NCBI GenBank assembly: GCA_903828535.1
Contig: CAIKMN010000010.1
Location: forward strand, 62,001 to 126,000
DNA: 64,000 bases
Source of the DNA: an uncultured Curvibacter sp.
GTDB taxonomy: Bacteria; Pseudomonadota; Gammaproteobacteria; Burkholderiales; Burkholderiaceae_C
Reading direction: 5' to 3'
Positions within the stretch are counted from its first letter, which is position 1. Every line of letters starts with the position of its first letter. Positions 16,729-28,048 of the stretch are shown here, piece after piece. The notes under the pieces are model-generated. The model had not been told where the DNA came from. It did not search any database and saw only the letters and a program-made list of their open reading frames with translations. A program made the position numbers and the translations under genes.

Positions 16729-17638
16729 TGCGGGCCCCCTTGCGCTTGAAGGGCAACGTCGTTGCCGGGGCTGGGCGTGCAGGCACCTGCGCGCCCAAAG
16801 GCGTGACCACGAGCACATGCCGCACGCCCGTCACACCCGACAAAGGGGCGCAATGCACGCGGGCAAAGGGGGCGTCGCCACGGCGCTCAATTTTGTCGAC
16901 CTTGGCCACACTCAAGCCCGGTGGATAAACGCCGTCCACACCGCTGGTGGACAACTCATCGCCCACCTGCACATCGGCATTCGCCGAAACAAAGCGCAGC
17001 TCCAAGCCGGCCCCTTGCGGATCGCCATCGGCCACGCTGCGCTCACCGGTCCGCACATTGAGCACGGGGATGGCAAAGTCTTTGTCAATGACCAAGGTAA
17101 CTTCAGACGTCAGCAAGTCCACCCGGGTGACTTGTCCGAGCACGCCCTTTTCGTCAATCACCGGCGAGCCCAGCTCAATTTTTTTCAACTGCCCTCGGTC
17201 AATCACCGCCCGCCTCGTGAAGGGGTCGGCCGCGTCATACAAAATCTGCGCGGCCTGGCCGGAGGTGCTGAAGCGCTCGCTCAAATTCAAAAGCGCCCGC
17301 AGCTTGGCGTTTTCTTGCAAGAGTTCATCCACCTGCTGCGTCTTGGCCGATTGCAGCGTGAGTTGTTGGCGGGTTTTTTCTTCCAATGCCTGGGCGCGGC
17401 TCATGGTCGATACGTAGTCGGCCCCGCCTTCAACCCATTCAAAAGGCTGCCGTGCCAGCCACTCCAAGGGATAAATGGCCGTGGCCAGGGCCGAATGCAA
17501 AGGCTGGGCCATGTGAAGCCGGGCATCGGCCACCATCAAAAACGCGCCCAGCGCGCCGTAAAAAACCAATTGCGTCAGCGCCGAAGGCCCTTGTCTGAAC
17601 AAGGGCGGGGGGCGACGGTCTAAGGTTCCGAGCGACAC
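16718..17638 (-). CDS. mreC: Rod shape-determining protein MreC
   Basis: Bitopic inner-membrane protein with a periplasmic beta domain that organises PBP2 and MreD. The 306 residues show a membrane helix (about 22-40), a coiled coil (about 85-118) and the MreC core with QILYDAADPFTRRAVIDRG and GDELSTSGVDGVYPPGL. It starts with GTG and has no evident ribosome binding site; it lies 38 bases downstream of mreB, so readthrough from mreB is expected. The tail is Pro/Ala-rich and basic. Confidence 0.95.
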   Translation of the reverse strand: MSLGTLDRRPPPLFRQGPSALTQLVFYGALGAFLMVADARLHMAQPLHSALATAIYPLEWLARQPFEWVEGGADYVSTMSRAQALEEKTRQQLTLQSAKTQQVDELLQENAKLRALLNLSERFSTSGQAAQILYDAADPFTRRAVIDRGQLKKIELGSPVIDEKGVLGQVTRVDLLTSEVTLVIDKDFAIPVLNVRTGERSVADGDPQGAGLELRFVSANADVQVGDELSTSGVDGVYPPGLSVAKVDKIERRGDAPFARVHCAPLSGVTGVRHVLVVTPLGAQVPARPAPATTLPFKRKGARNDG

Positions 17639-17676
17639 GACAAATAGATTTGGCGCAACCGCCCAAAGGGTTGGGC

Positions 17677-18756
<1,080 letters not shown>

Positions 18757-18875
18757 TTAAATGCGCGGCGTAAGCGGTGAAAAAAACGGGTTTTTCAAGG
18801 CCCCACGCAAAGACGGGATAATACTCGATTCGCCTTAATTCGCTTTTTATGGCGTCTTTTTACCAACGTTTAACC

Positions 18876-19175
18876 ATGTCCTTAGCACCCCAAGACATTG
18901 CCCGCTTGGCCAACCTGGCCCGGCTCGAACTTCAGCCCGACGAAGCCTTGCGTTTGCAGGGTCAGATCAATGGCTTTTTTGAGCTGGTCGAGCAAATGCG
19001 GGCCGTCAATACCCAAGGCATCGAGCCCTTGGCGCACCCTGTCGCGGCCATCCAAGACATCGCTTTGCGCCTGCGGCCAGATGAGGTCAGCGAGCCGAAC
19101 CAGCGCGAAGCCAATCAAAAAAGCGCCCCCGCGGTTGAAAACGGCCTGTTCCTGGTCCCCAAAGTCATCGAATAA
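18876..19175 (+). CDS. gatC: Aspartyl/glutamyl-tRNA amidotransferase subunit C
   Basis: Small subunit (99 residues) that stabilises GatA in the GatCAB complex, which amidates mischarged Asp-tRNA(Asn) and Glu-tRNA(Gln). The sequence [13 protein letters not shown] at the N-terminus and the C-terminal [14 protein letters not shown] are family hallmarks. I chose ATG 18876 (MSLAPQD), which matches the usual GatC start, over ATG 18849. gatA follows 15 bases later. Confidence 0.95.
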   Translation: MSLAPQDIARLANLARLELQPDEALRLQGQINGFFELVEQMRAVNTQGIEPLAHPVAAIQDIALRLRPDEVSEPNQREANQKSAPAVENGLFLVPKVIE

Positions 19176-19190
19176 AGCACAAGGCCTGGC

Positions 19191-20714
19191 ATGAGCAACG
19201 ATATACACAATTTGAGCGTGGTGGAACTCGCCCGCCTGCTGCAAAGCAAAGAAGTCTCCGCGGTTGAGGCGGCTGAGCATTTCTTGAAACGCATGGACGC
19301 CCACCAGCACCTGGGTGCGTTTGTGAGCGTCAACCCCGAAGCCACGCTGGTCCAAGCCCGCGCCGCCGATGCCAAATTGGCGCAACAGGCCAAAGCCTCG
19401 ACACCGGAATCGGCCTCAGCCAAGGCCTTGACCGGCGTGCCCATTGCGCACAAAGACATTTTTGTCACCCGCGATTTCCCAACGACCGCAGGCTCCAAAA
19501 TGCTGAAAGGCTACCAATCGCCTTTTGACGCCACCGTGGTCTCACGGCTCGCCGAGGCCGGCGCCGTGACTTTGGGCAAGCTCAACTGCGACGAATTCGC
19601 CATGGGTTCGGCCAACGAAAATTCAGCCGTCGCCCCCGTCGGCTTCGACGCCCCGGCCCCCGTGCGCAACCCTTGGGCAAAAGACCGCGTGCCTGGCGGC
19701 TCATCGGGCGGCAGCGCGGCGGCCGTGGCGGCCCGCTTGGCGCCTGCTGTGACCGGCACCGACACGGGTGGCTCCATCCGCCAGCCCGCCAGTTTTTGCG
19801 GCATCACCGGCATCAAGCCCACCTATGGCCTTGCCTCGCGCTATGGCATGGTGGCCTTTGCTTCCAGCCTGGACCAAGCTGGACCCATGGCCCGCAGCGC
19901 AGAAGATTGTGCTTGGTTGCTGTCCGCCATGTGCGGACCCGACCCTGACCGCGACGCCACCTCGCTGGACAGGCCCGCTGAGGATTATTCACGCCACCTG
20001 AACGACTCACTGGCAGGCCTGCGCATTGGCATTCCGGCCGAGTTTTTCGGGGAAGGCTTGGCCCCCGATGTGCGCGCCGCAGTGGAAACCTCGCTGAAAG
20101 AATACGAAAAGTTGGGCGCCCAATTGGTGCCCATCAGCCTGCCGCGCACCGAGTTGTCGATTCCGGTTTATTACATCATTGCACCGGCTGAAGCCAGCTC
20201 CAACTTGAGCCGCTTTGACGGTGTCAAATTTGGCCACCGCGCCAAGGACTTCGGCGATCTGACCGACATGTACAAAAAAACCCGTGCCGAAGGCTTTGGC
20301 GACGAAGTGAAGCGCCGCATCATGATCGGCACGTATGTGCTGTCGCACGGCTATTACGACGCCTATTACCTTCAAGCACAAAAAATTCGCCGCATGATCG
20401 CCGACGACTTCCAGCAGGCCTTCCAAAGCTGCGACGTGATTGCCGGCCCCGTGTCCCCCACCGTGGCTTGGAAATTGGGTGAAAAATCCGCCGACCCGGT
20501 CGCCAATTATTTGGCCGACATCTTTACCTTGCCGGCCTCCTTGGCCGGTCTGCCCGGCATGAGCTTGCCCGCGGGATTTGGGGCCGACGGCATGCCCGTC
20601 GGACTGCAGTTGATTGGCAACTACTTTGGCGAAAGCAAGTTGCTCAACGCGGCGCACCGATTCCAGCAGGCCACTGATTACCACCTCCGCACCCCTGAGG
20701 CGAACCGACCATGA
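19191..20714 (+). CDS. gatA: Aspartyl/glutamyl-tRNA amidotransferase subunit A
   Basis: Glutaminase subunit of GatCAB; it releases ammonia from glutamine for transfer by GatB. The 507 residues carry the amidase-signature triad K88 (AHKDIF), S171 (GGSSGGS) and S195 (DTGGSIRQP). Length is normal. The stop codon overlaps the gatB start by 4 bases (ATGA), so translation is coupled. Confidence 0.97.
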   Translation: MSNDIHNLSVVELARLLQSKEVSAVEAAEHFLKRMDAHQHLGAFVSVNPEATLVQARAADAKLAQQAKASTPESASAKALTGVPIAHKDIFVTRDFPTTAGSKMLKGYQSPFDATVVSRLAEAGAVTLGKLNCDEFAMGSANENSAVAPVGFDAPAPVRNPWAKDRVPGGSSGGSAAAVAARLAPAVTGTDTGGSIRQPASFCGITGIKPTYGLASRYGMVAFASSLDQAGPMARSAEDCAWLLSAMCGPDPDRDATSLDRPAEDYSRHLNDSLAGLRIGIPAEFFGEGLAPDVRAAVETSLKEYEKLGAQLVPISLPRTELSIPVYYIIAPAEASSNLSRFDGVKFGHRAKDFGDLTDMYKKTRAEGFGDEVKRRIMIGTYVLSHGYYDAYYLQAQKIRRMIADDFQQAFQSCDVIAGPVSPTVAWKLGEKSADPVANYLADIFTLPASLAGLPGMSLPAGFGADGMPVGLQLIGNYFGESKLLNAAHRFQQATDYHLRTPEANRP

Positions 20715-22162
20715 GCAAAACCAAACTGGTACAAGGTTACGAAGTCGTGATTGGCTTTGAAACGCACGCCCAACTCTCGACCCAAAGCAAAATTTTCAGC
20801 CGCGCCTCGACCGCTTTTGGCGCGGCGCCCAACACCCAAGCCTGCGCCGTCGACCTGGCCCTTCCGGGCACCCTGCCCGTGATGAACTTGGGCGCTGTTG
20901 AACGCGCGATTGAATTTGGCTTGGCCATCGGTTCGCACATTTCGCCCAAAAGCATCTTTGCGCGCAAAAATTATTTTTACCCCGACCTGCCCAAAGGCTA
21001 TCAAATCAGTCAATTTGAAATTCCAGTGGTGGTCGGCGGTGAAGTGGCCTTCTTCCTCGGCGACGAAAAGAAAACCGTGCGCTTGGTGCGTGCCCACCTG
21101 GAAGAAGACGCCGGTAAATCGCTGCACGAAGACTTCATCGGCCAATCGGGCATCGACTTGAACCGGGCCGGTACACCGCTGTTGGAAATCGTCACCGAAC
21201 CCGACATTCGCTCCAGCGAAGAGGCCGTGGCCTATGCGAAGGAGTTGCACAAAATCGTCACCTGGATTGGTATTTGCGACGGCAATATGCAAGAAGGCAG
21301 CTTCCGTTGCGACGCCAATGTGTCGGTGCGCCGGCCTGGTGGGCCCTTGGGTACGCGCCGCGAAATCAAGAACCTGAACAGTTTCAAGTTCATGCAACAA
21401 GCCATTGACTTTGAGGTGCGATGGCAAATTGAGCAAATCGAAGACGGTCACGCCATCCAGCAAGCCACGGTGCTGTTCGACCCCGACTCCGGCGAAACCC
21501 GCGCCATGCGCACCAAAGAGGATGCCGCCGATTACCGCTATTTCCCTGACCCCGACCTGCCTCCGCTGGTGATCGCAGACGAATGGGTGCAACGCGTGAA
21601 GGCGGCCATGACGGAATTGCCACGCACGATGGCGGCACGCTTTGTGGCCGACTATGGCCTGCCAGAATACGACGCCACCACCTTGACCCAAAGCAAGGCC
21701 ATGGCGGCTTACTTTGAGGCCACGGCCAGGGCCTGCCGTCAGCCCAAGTTGGCGAGCAACTGGATCATGGGTGAGCTGTCACGCCGCTTGAACAGCAGCG
21801 AAACCAGCATCGAAATGGCGCCGGTCAGCTCGGCCCAATTGGCGGCGCTGATTACCCGCATTGCCGATGGCACGATTTCCAACAACGCTGCCAAGCAAGT
21901 TTTTGAGGCCCTTTGGAGCGGTGAGGCCCGCGAGGTGGACGGCGTGATCGAGGCCAAGGGCTTGAAACAGATGAATGACTCGGGCGCGCTCGAGAAGATC
22001 ATCGACGCGGTGATCGCCGCCAACCCCGACAATGTGGCCCAATTCCGCGCCGGCAAAGACAAGGCCTTCAACGCCTTGGTCGGCCAGATCATGAAGGCCA
22101 GCCAAGGCAAGGCCAACCCGGGTCAGGTCAATGAGCTGCTGAAGGCCAAGTTGGCGGGTTAA
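20711..22162 (+). CDS. gatB: Aspartyl/glutamyl-tRNA amidotransferase subunit B
   Basis: Kinase and transamidase subunit of GatCAB, which activates the tRNA-bound carboxylate with ATP and adds ammonia. The 483 residues begin with the cradle domain ([29 protein letters not shown]) and end with the YqeY-like tRNA-binding tail ([24 protein letters not shown]). It is the last gene of gatCAB and faces pyrE with an 8-base gap; no terminator is obvious. Confidence 0.98.
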   Translation: MSKTKLVQGYEVVIGFETHAQLSTQSKIFSRASTAFGAAPNTQACAVDLALPGTLPVMNLGAVERAIEFGLAIGSHISPKSIFARKNYFYPDLPKGYQISQFEIPVVVGGEVAFFLGDEKKTVRLVRAHLEEDAGKSLHEDFIGQSGIDLNRAGTPLLEIVTEPDIRSSEEAVAYAKELHKIVTWIGICDGNMQEGSFRCDANVSVRRPGGPLGTRREIKNLNSFKFMQQAIDFEVRWQIEQIEDGHAIQQATVLFDPDSGETRAMRTKEDAADYRYFPDPDLPPLVIADEWVQRVKAAMTELPRTMAARFVADYGLPEYDATTLTQSKAMAAYFEATARACRQPKLASNWIMGELSRRLNSSETSIEMAPVSSAQLAALITRIADGTISNNAAKQVFEALWSGEAREVDGVIEAKGLKQMNDSGALEKIIDAVIAANPDNVAQFRAGKDKAFNALVGQIMKASQGKANPGQVNELLKAKLAG

Positions 22163-22170
22163 ATTCGCTT

Positions 22171-22866
22171 TTAAACCACACCATAGCGCTGCCGATAAGC
22201 CTCGGTGCGACTCAGGTGTTCAGCCATCTCTGCGCCGGCTTGCTGGCCCAAGTAGCCGAGCAGGTCGGTCAAGCTGGCAATCGCAGCGACCTGCAGGCCC
22301 AACGTTTCGCGAACATACTGCACGGCACTGTGGGGCACGTCTTGGGTGCTGCCATCGGGCTGTTTTTGAGTCGCCATTTCTTGCCGGTCCAACGCTATCG
22401 CCACCGCGTGGGGCGTGGCGCCGGCGGCTTGAATCAAGTCAATCGACTCCCGTGCCGCTGTGCCGGCCGACATCACGTCGTCCACGATCAGCACGCGGCC
22501 TTTGAGCGGGGCGCCCACCAAGGTGCCTCCCTCGCCGTGGTCTTTGGCTTCTTTGCGGTTGTAAGCAAAGGGCCGGTTTTTGCCCAAGCGGGCCAACTCA
22601 ATCGCCACGGCAGCAGCCAGCGGAATGCCTTTGTAAGCCGGGCCAAAAATCATGTCAAACTCAATGCCGCTGGCGACCAAGCGCTTTGCATAAAATTCAG
22701 CCAAGCGGCCCAGTTTGGCGCCATCGTCAAACAAACCCGCGTTGAAAAAATAGGGACTCAAACGACCTGCTTTGGTTTTAAATTCACCAAAGCGCAAAAC
22801 GCCTGAAGCCACCGAAAATTCAACAAACGCCTGCGCCAACGCCTCTGGGGCACCATTAACCTGCAT
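22171..22866 (-). CDS. pyrE: Orotate phosphoribosyltransferase
   Basis: Joins orotate to PRPP to form OMP in pyrimidine synthesis. The 231 residues have the PRPP-binding motif VLIVDDVMSAGTA, the flexible loop FAYNRKEAKDHGEGG, and KTKAGRLSPYFFNAG near the start. I chose ATG 22866 (MQVNGAPEAL), with AAGGA 8 bases upstream; the open frame beyond is inside the divergent exonuclease gene. The ATG shares two bases with the ATG proposed for that gene. Confidence 0.96.
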   Translation of the reverse strand: MQVNGAPEALAQAFVEFSVASGVLRFGEFKTKAGRLSPYFFNAGLFDDGAKLGRLAEFYAKRLVASGIEFDMIFGPAYKGIPLAAAVAIELARLGKNRPFAYNRKEAKDHGEGGTLVGAPLKGRVLIVDDVMSAGTAARESIDLIQAAGATPHAVAIALDRQEMATQKQPDGSTQDVPHSAVQYVRETLGLQVAAIASLTDLLGYLGQQAGAEMAEHLSRTEAYRQRYGVV

Positions 22867-23665
22867 GGGGAAATCCTTGTTCAAACTGACCAGCCTTAAC
22901 CTGAACGGCATCCGCTCCGCCTCGACCAAAGGCGTTGAGCCTTGGCTGGAAGAGCAAGCCGTGGATTGTATTTGCGTCCAAGAAATCAAGGCCCAAGCCC
23001 CTGACATGGCGGGCAAATTTGAAACCCTGGCCGGCTTGAAGGGTTATTTTCAGTTTGCTGAAAAAAAGGGCTATTCCGGCGTCGGGATTTACACAAGACA
23101 CGAGCCCAGCGAGGTCGTCATCGGATTTGACCCCGAGGAATTTGACGCCGAAGGCCGCTATGTTGAGTTGCGCTTTGACACACCCCAGCACAAGCGTTCC
23201 TTGATCAGCGCCTACTTTCCCAGCGGCTCCTCTGGCGAAGACCGGCAACTCGCCAAATACCGTTTTCTGGCCAAAATGGCGCCCCATCTGCAGGCTCTAA
23301 AAGCCCAGCGAGATTTTGTCTTGTGCGCCGACGTGAACATCGCGCACCAAGAAAAGGACTTGAAAAACTGGAAGGGCAACTTGAAAAACAGTGGCTTTTT
23401 GCCCCCTGAACGCGCTTGGGTAACCGAGTTGCTGGCGCAAGGCGTTGTCGACGTTTACCGACACCTCCAACCCGATACCACCGACGCTTGCTACACCTGG
23501 TGGAGCAACCGCGGACAGGCCTACGCCAACAATGTCGGGTGGCGCTTGGATTACCACTTGGCGACACCAGCACTCGGGCGCCTGGCGAAGTCGCAAGCCA
23601 TTTACAAAGGTCAGAAGTTCTCCGACCACGCGCCCATCACTGTTGAATACGATTGGGCTCTTTGA
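22865..23665 (+). CDS. xth: Exodeoxyribonuclease III / AP endonuclease
   Basis: Base-excision repair enzyme of the exonuclease III family that cuts at abasic sites and trims 3' ends. Motifs are LNLNGIRSA, CVQEIKAQ (metal Glu), GVGIYTRHEP, DVNIAH and the C-terminal SDHAPI. The 266 residues fit the family. ATG 22865 lies back-to-back with the pyrE start. TTG 22877, preceded by GGGGA at 22867-22871 and giving the common MFKLTSLNLNG start, is a serious alternative. The stop is 2 bases before the hydrolase gene. Confidence 0.92.
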   Translation: MGKSLFKLTSLNLNGIRSASTKGVEPWLEEQAVDCICVQEIKAQAPDMAGKFETLAGLKGYFQFAEKKGYSGVGIYTRHEPSEVVIGFDPEEFDAEGRYVELRFDTPQHKRSLISAYFPSGSSGEDRQLAKYRFLAKMAPHLQALKAQRDFVLCADVNIAHQEKDLKNWKGNLKNSGFLPPERAWVTELLAQGVVDVYRHLQPDTTDACYTWWSNRGQAYANNVGWRLDYHLATPALGRLAKSQAIYKGQKFSDHAPITVEYDWAL

Positions 23666-23667
23666 CC

Positions 23668-24306
23668 ATGTTGAAATACCTCACCGTCCCCGTCACCGCC
23701 TTCCAACAAAATTCCTCGCTGATTTGGGATGACCAAAGCCGTCAAGCCGCCGTCATTGACCCAGGGGGCGATCTGGATTTGTTGCTGGGCGAGGCCCAGC
23801 GACTGGGCTTAAAGCTCGAACAAATTTGGATCACGCACGCCCACATCGACCACGCCGGCGCCACCGCCGAATTGGCCGAGCGTTTGAATCTGCCCATCAT
23901 CGGGCCGCACCCGGGTGACCAGTTTTGGATTGATTTGTTGCCCGACACCGCTGTCAAATATGGCTTTGCGCCGTCCAAAACCTTCACGCCCACACGCTGG
24001 TTGCAAGACGGCGACAACGTGACCTTGGGCGCGCACACGCTGCAAGTGCGCCACACACCGGGGCACACGCCCGGTCATGTGGTGTTTTATTCGCCCGAGA
24101 TTCAACGCGCCTTTGTGGGCGATGTGTTGTTCGCCGGCAGCATCGGCCGCACCGATTTCCCCCAAGGCAATCACCAAGATTTGATCGACAGCATCACCCA
24201 GCGTCTGTGGCCCATGGGCAACGACACGGTGTTCATCCCCGGTCACGGGCCTGAGAGCACGTTTGGACGCGAACGTCGCAGCAACCCCTATGTGGGTGGG
24301 ACCTGA
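23668..24306 (+). CDS. Metallo-beta-lactamase fold hydrolase (glyoxalase II-like, YcbL type)
   Basis: Binuclear metal hydrolase of 212 residues. Metal-binding motifs are THAHIDHAG (HxHxDH), HTPGHTPGH, GDVLFAGSIGRTDFP and the final PGHGPESTFGRER. The short length and lack of the C-terminal glutathione domain match YcbL-type proteins rather than GloB. Substrate is probably a thioester but not determined. It starts 2 bases after the exonuclease stop codon, so the two are co-translated. Confidence 0.88.
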   Translation: MLKYLTVPVTAFQQNSSLIWDDQSRQAAVIDPGGDLDLLLGEAQRLGLKLEQIWITHAHIDHAGATAELAERLNLPIIGPHPGDQFWIDLLPDTAVKYGFAPSKTFTPTRWLQDGDNVTLGAHTLQVRHTPGHTPGHVVFYSPEIQRAFVGDVLFAGSIGRTDFPQGNHQDLIDSITQRLWPMGNDTVFIPGHGPESTFGRERRSNPYVGGT

Positions 24307-24310
24307 TGGG

Positions 24311-25735
24311 ATGCCAGGCGACATGCGTGCGGTAAAAGCGATAAAAACGGTCACGGCGGCCAAGGTGGTTAAGGGGGTTCAAGCCGGATTGAAGGCTTGG
24401 CTGAGGAGTTTCAAGGTCTATGCCGAGCCCGCCAGTTTGCGCATGTTGGCATTGGGTTTTTCTGCTGGGTTGCCCTTGCTGCTGGTGCTGGGCACCTTGA
24501 GCTTTCGACTGCGCGAAGCCGGTATCGACCGCACCACGATTGGTTACCTGTCGTGGGTGGGCCTTGCTTATGGCTTGAAATGGTTGTGGGCACCCTTGGT
24601 TGATCGGCTGCCTTTGCCTTGGCTGACGAATTGGCTCGGCTGGCGACGCAGTTGGTTGCTGCTGGCGCAAGTTGGCATCGTGCTGGGCTTGCTGGGCATG
24701 GGCCATTTCGACCCCCAATCTCAGCTGGACGCTTTGGTGTGGTGCGCCGTGCTCACCGCCTTCAGCTCGGCCACGCAAGACATTGCCTTGGATGCATTTC
24801 GCATTGAGTCCGCCGCCGTCGACCGCCAAGCCGCCTTGGCAGCCAGCTACCAAACGGGTTACCGACTCGCGATGATTTGGGCAGGCGCGGGCGGCCTGTG
24901 GTTGACGGCCCAAGCCGAAATTTTGAGCATTCCAGCGTCGGCGACAGGCACAACCACAACCGCAACCACAACCGCTTACCAAAATGCCGCTTGGCAATGG
25001 GCTTATTCGGTGATGGCGGCCTCCATGGCGCTGGGCGTGTTGACCGTTTGGTTCTCCCCTGAACCTGCACGCCGTGAAGGGGGCCGTCGTCAAAATGTCG
25101 TCGAGTGGTTGAAGAGCGCCTTGGTTGAGCCCTTTTTGGACTTTGTGCACCGATACCGCTGGCAGGCGGTGTTGATCCTGAGCCTAATCGCCATCTACCG
25201 CATCAGCGATGTGGTGATGGGCATCATGGCCAACCCGTTTTATGTGGACATGGGTTACACCAAGACCGAAGTCGCCACGGTCAGTAAAGTCTACGGCGTC
25301 ATCATGACCCTCACCGGCGCTTTTGTGGGGGGGGCCTTGGCCTTGCGCCTGGGCGTCATGCGGGTGCTGATGCTGGGCGCCACCTTGAGCTTGGGCGGCA
25401 ATTTGCTGTTTTCTTGGCTGGCGGGGCAAGGGCACAACCTCACCGGCCTGATTTGGGTGGTGTCGGCGGACAACTTGGCCAGCGGCATTGCCTCGGCCGC
25501 CTTCATTGCTTTTTTGTCTTCCTTGACCAATGTGCGTTACTCGGCGACCCAATACGCTTTGTTCAGCAGTTTGATGTTGCTGGCGCCCAAATGGCTGGCC
25601 GGGTTTTCGGGTCGTTTTGTCGATGCGCATGGCTACACCACCTTCTTCCTGTCCACCGCGGCCTTGAGTTTGCCGGTCTTGGTGCTGGTGTTTTTCACGG
25701 CTCGACTGAAAGTCTTTCAGACGGCCAAAGAGTGA
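24311..25735 (+). CDS. ampG: AmpG-like muropeptide permease (MFS)
   Basis: Inner-membrane permease of the AmpG family, which imports anhydromuropeptides for cell-wall recycling. About 474 residues with 12-14 helices; hallmarks are FSAGLPLLLVLGTLS, LSWVGLAYGLKWLWAPLVDR and SSATQDIALDAFRIE. A Thr-rich loop (TGTTTTATTTA) encoded by an ACCACA/ACCGCA repeat (about 24950-24978) is unusual. ATG 24311 is 4 bases after the preceding stop; ATG 24323 is possible. If functional it links to the beta-lactamase induction pathway in other bacteria; no ampD or ampR is near. Confidence 0.85.
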   Translation: MPGDMRAVKAIKTVTAAKVVKGVQAGLKAWLRSFKVYAEPASLRMLALGFSAGLPLLLVLGTLSFRLREAGIDRTTIGYLSWVGLAYGLKWLWAPLVDRLPLPWLTNWLGWRRSWLLLAQVGIVLGLLGMGHFDPQSQLDALVWCAVLTAFSSATQDIALDAFRIESAAVDRQAALAASYQTGYRLAMIWAGAGGLWLTAQAEILSIPASATGTTTTATTTAYQNAAWQWAYSVMAASMALGVLTVWFSPEPARREGGRRQNVVEWLKSALVEPFLDFVHRYRWQAVLILSLIAIYRISDVVMGIMANPFYVDMGYTKTEVATVSKVYGVIMTLTGAFVGGALALRLGVMRVLMLGATLSLGGNLLFSWLAGQGHNLTGLIWVVSADNLASGIASAAFIAFLSSLTNVRYSATQYALFSSLMLLAPKWLAGFSGRFVDAHGYTTFFLSTAALSLPVLVLVFFTARLKVFQTAKE

Positions 25736-25860
25736 CGCCGCCTTCCTCAGATTTACTATTCTTTACGGTGAATGCAGCACAGGCCTTACCCAGTGGGTTG
25801 ATCATGGCGACTTGAACCCCTTTCAATGACATTCGTTAGTAACCTTGGTGGACACCAGTC

Positions 25861-26607
25861 ATGAGCGCCCCCTATCCTGCCGCCCACACCCTGCTGATGA
25901 TCGAAGACGACACCCGTCTGGCGGACATGGTGACGGCTTATTTGGCGCCCTCGGGTTTTGAAGTCATCCACAAAACCCACGGGGCTGAAGGCCTGGATTT
26001 TTTGAGGCAGAACGCCGGGCAAAGCGGCGAAAATTTGCCCACTCTGGTGGTGCTCGACTTGATGCTGCCCGATGCGGATGGCCTGGAAATTTGCCGTCAA
26101 TTGCGCGCCATGCCAAGTCCCCTGAACCATTTGCCAGTCCTGATGTTATCGGCCAAAGGCGACCCGATGGACCGCGTCATTGGTCTGGAACTCGGTGCCG
26201 ACGATTACCTGGCCAAGCCCTTTGAGCCGCGAGAGTTGTTGGCCCGCATCCGCGCGCTGCTGCGTCGTCACAGCGAAGGCAAAAACACCCCCTCCGAACA
26301 CCTGATGTCATTTGGTTCTTTGGAGATTGACCGAGACGCGCGCCAAATTCATTTGTCCGGCGCGTTGTGCGACCTGACTTCTTACCAATTTGATTTGCTG
26401 GTCACGCTGGCCGAACGCGCAGGGCGGGTGCTGTCGCGCGACCAAATCATGGAGGCGGTTCGCGGGCGAGAACTCGAGGCCTTTGACCGCTCGATTGATG
26501 TGCACATTGGCCGCATCCGCCAAGCCATTGAGTTCGATGTGAAAAATCCAAAACGAATTTTGACCGTCCGCGGCGTGGGTTATGTTTTTGCCAAACAACA
26601 AGACTGA
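25861..26607 (+). CDS. OmpR-family response regulator
   Basis: Two-component transcription factor of 248 residues. The receiver domain has acidic residues E15, D16, D17, phospho-acceptor D66 (VLDLMLPDADG) and the conserved K in YLAKPFEP. The C-terminal winged helix includes LTSYQFDLLVTLAERAGRV and the final TVRGVGYVF. The receiver begins with MIEDD. It overlaps the sensor kinase gene by 26 bases, so the pair is co-expressed. Target genes are unknown; the upstream ampG-like gene is 125 bases away. Confidence 0.93.
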   Translation: MSAPYPAAHTLLMIEDDTRLADMVTAYLAPSGFEVIHKTHGAEGLDFLRQNAGQSGENLPTLVVLDLMLPDADGLEICRQLRAMPSPLNHLPVLMLSAKGDPMDRVIGLELGADDYLAKPFEPRELLARIRALLRRHSEGKNTPSEHLMSFGSLEIDRDARQIHLSGALCDLTSYQFDLLVTLAERAGRVLSRDQIMEAVRGRELEAFDRSIDVHIGRIRQAIEFDVKNPKRILTVRGVGYVFAKQQD

Positions 26608-28045
26608 CAAAACGAGGCCGAATCACCCAGTCGGCTCCGATTCAAAAGGGTGGGTCAAAGGGTCGGCCAGCCCCTTGCCGCCTCAACAGAACACTTGGCA
26701 GCGCCTCACCCGACAGCTGTCGGTGCGCATTTGGTTGGCCGTCTTGGGCATCATGTCGGTCTTGATTTTGTTGATGGCGGGGGCCTACCACTTGGCAGGC
26801 GAAAACCGCCCCCCGATGCACGAGGTGGTGGTGCGCAACGACGCCGGCGAGGTCGTAGGCAAAGGCCTTTTAATCCGTCGCGGCAGCCGTTTACCGTCGG
26901 TGAACCCGAGCAGAACCAGTCCGAGCCTGGCGTCTGCAAGTTCGACCACGTCGACGACAACCACCACGTCATCCGCCACGAAGAATGACCCGCCTCCTTC
27001 TGAAGGCCCTGAATTCATCGTCGCCATGAACGACGGCACGAGCCTGCACCTTCATTTGCCAAGGCCAGGGCCACGCCCGAATAACCGCTTGAATGGCTTT
27101 GGCTTTTTGACGATTCTGCTCATGGTCGGCGTGGCCGTTGCCTTGGCCACGTACCCCATCATGCGCAAGTTGACACGCCGTCTGGAAGCCTTACAAACCG
27201 GCGTCGAGCATTGGGGCGACGGGCATCTGTCGGCTCGGGTTCAGGTCCATGGCCACGACGAAGTCGCCTTTTTGGCAGAAAAATTCAATCAAGCAGCCGA
27301 GCGGCTGGAGCGCTTGGTTCAAAGCCACAAAGCCTTGTTAGCGAATGCCTCCCACGAATTGCGCTCGCCCCTGACCCGCATCCGCATGGCCTTGTCGATG
27401 GGTGAACATGCCCTCAGCCCGACGCTGCAAGCAGAAGCGCAAAGAAGCCTCCAAGAGCTGGACGCCTTGATCGAAGAAATCTTATTGTCCAGCCGCCTCG
27501 ATGCCAAAGAGGTCGACCTTGGGGCCGCTGAAGTCATTGACCTCACCGGCTTGGCCGCTGAAGTCTGCGCAGATTTCAACGCCAACTTGATTCCTTGCCC
27601 CTCGTCAGCCGAGGTGTGTGTGAAAGGAACCCCCAAACTGTTGCGACGAGCGATCCGCAATTTGCTGGAAAACGGGCAACGCCATGGACACCGATCCACC
27701 CCCGCGGAGGTCAAGGTTGGCCCCCTCGAGCAAGCCGAAGACCGTGTTGCCGCCGCCTTGACTGTGGCGCTTCGCGTCGAACCCCATCCCACAGCCGATT
27801 CGGGTGGCGCTTGGGCCTTGCTATCGGTGAGTGACCAAGGCCCTGGCGTGCCCGACGCCTACAAGCGCCAAATTTTTGAGCCTTTTTTCCGCTTGCCCGG
27901 CGCCAGCGAATCTTCGGGCGGCGTAGGCTTGGGGCTGGCCTTGGTGAAGTCGATTGCCGAGCGGCACGGCGGCACGGTAAGGTGCGAAGACAACCCCACC
28001 GGCGGGGCTCAATTCATCTTGAAGTTACCCCTGATCAGGGCCTGA
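26582..28045 (+). CDS. Membrane sensor histidine kinase
   Basis: Partner of the preceding regulator. The 487 residues include TM1 (about 50-70), a periplasmic segment of about 100 residues, TM2 (about 173-191), HAMP, the phospho-accepting H258 (ANASHELRSP), N-box (NLLENGQRHG), G1 (DQGPGVP) and G2 (GGVGLGLALVK). The periplasmic region holds a Ser/Thr run (about 119-133, STTSTTTTTSS) that is likely flexible. Layout is like RstB/BaeS. The ATG lies inside the regulator gene; a later start would shorten the cytoplasmic leader only. Confidence 0.92.
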   Translation: MFLPNNKTDKTRPNHPVGSDSKGWVKGSASPLPPQQNTWQRLTRQLSVRIWLAVLGIMSVLILLMAGAYHLAGENRPPMHEVVVRNDAGEVVGKGLLIRRGSRLPSVNPSRTSPSLASASSTTSTTTTTSSATKNDPPPSEGPEFIVAMNDGTSLHLHLPRPGPRPNNRLNGFGFLTILLMVGVAVALATYPIMRKLTRRLEALQTGVEHWGDGHLSARVQVHGHDEVAFLAEKFNQAAERLERLVQSHKALLANASHELRSPLTRIRMALSMGEHALSPTLQAEAQRSLQELDALIEEILLSSRLDAKEVDLGAAEVIDLTGLAAEVCADFNANLIPCPSSAEVCVKGTPKLLRRAIRNLLENGQRHGHRSTPAEVKVGPLEQAEDRVAAALTVALRVEPHPTADSGGAWALLSVSDQGPGVPDAYKRQIFEPFFRLPGASESSGGVGLGLALVKSIAERHGGTVRCEDNPTGGAQFILKLPLIRA

Positions 28046-28048
28046 GCC

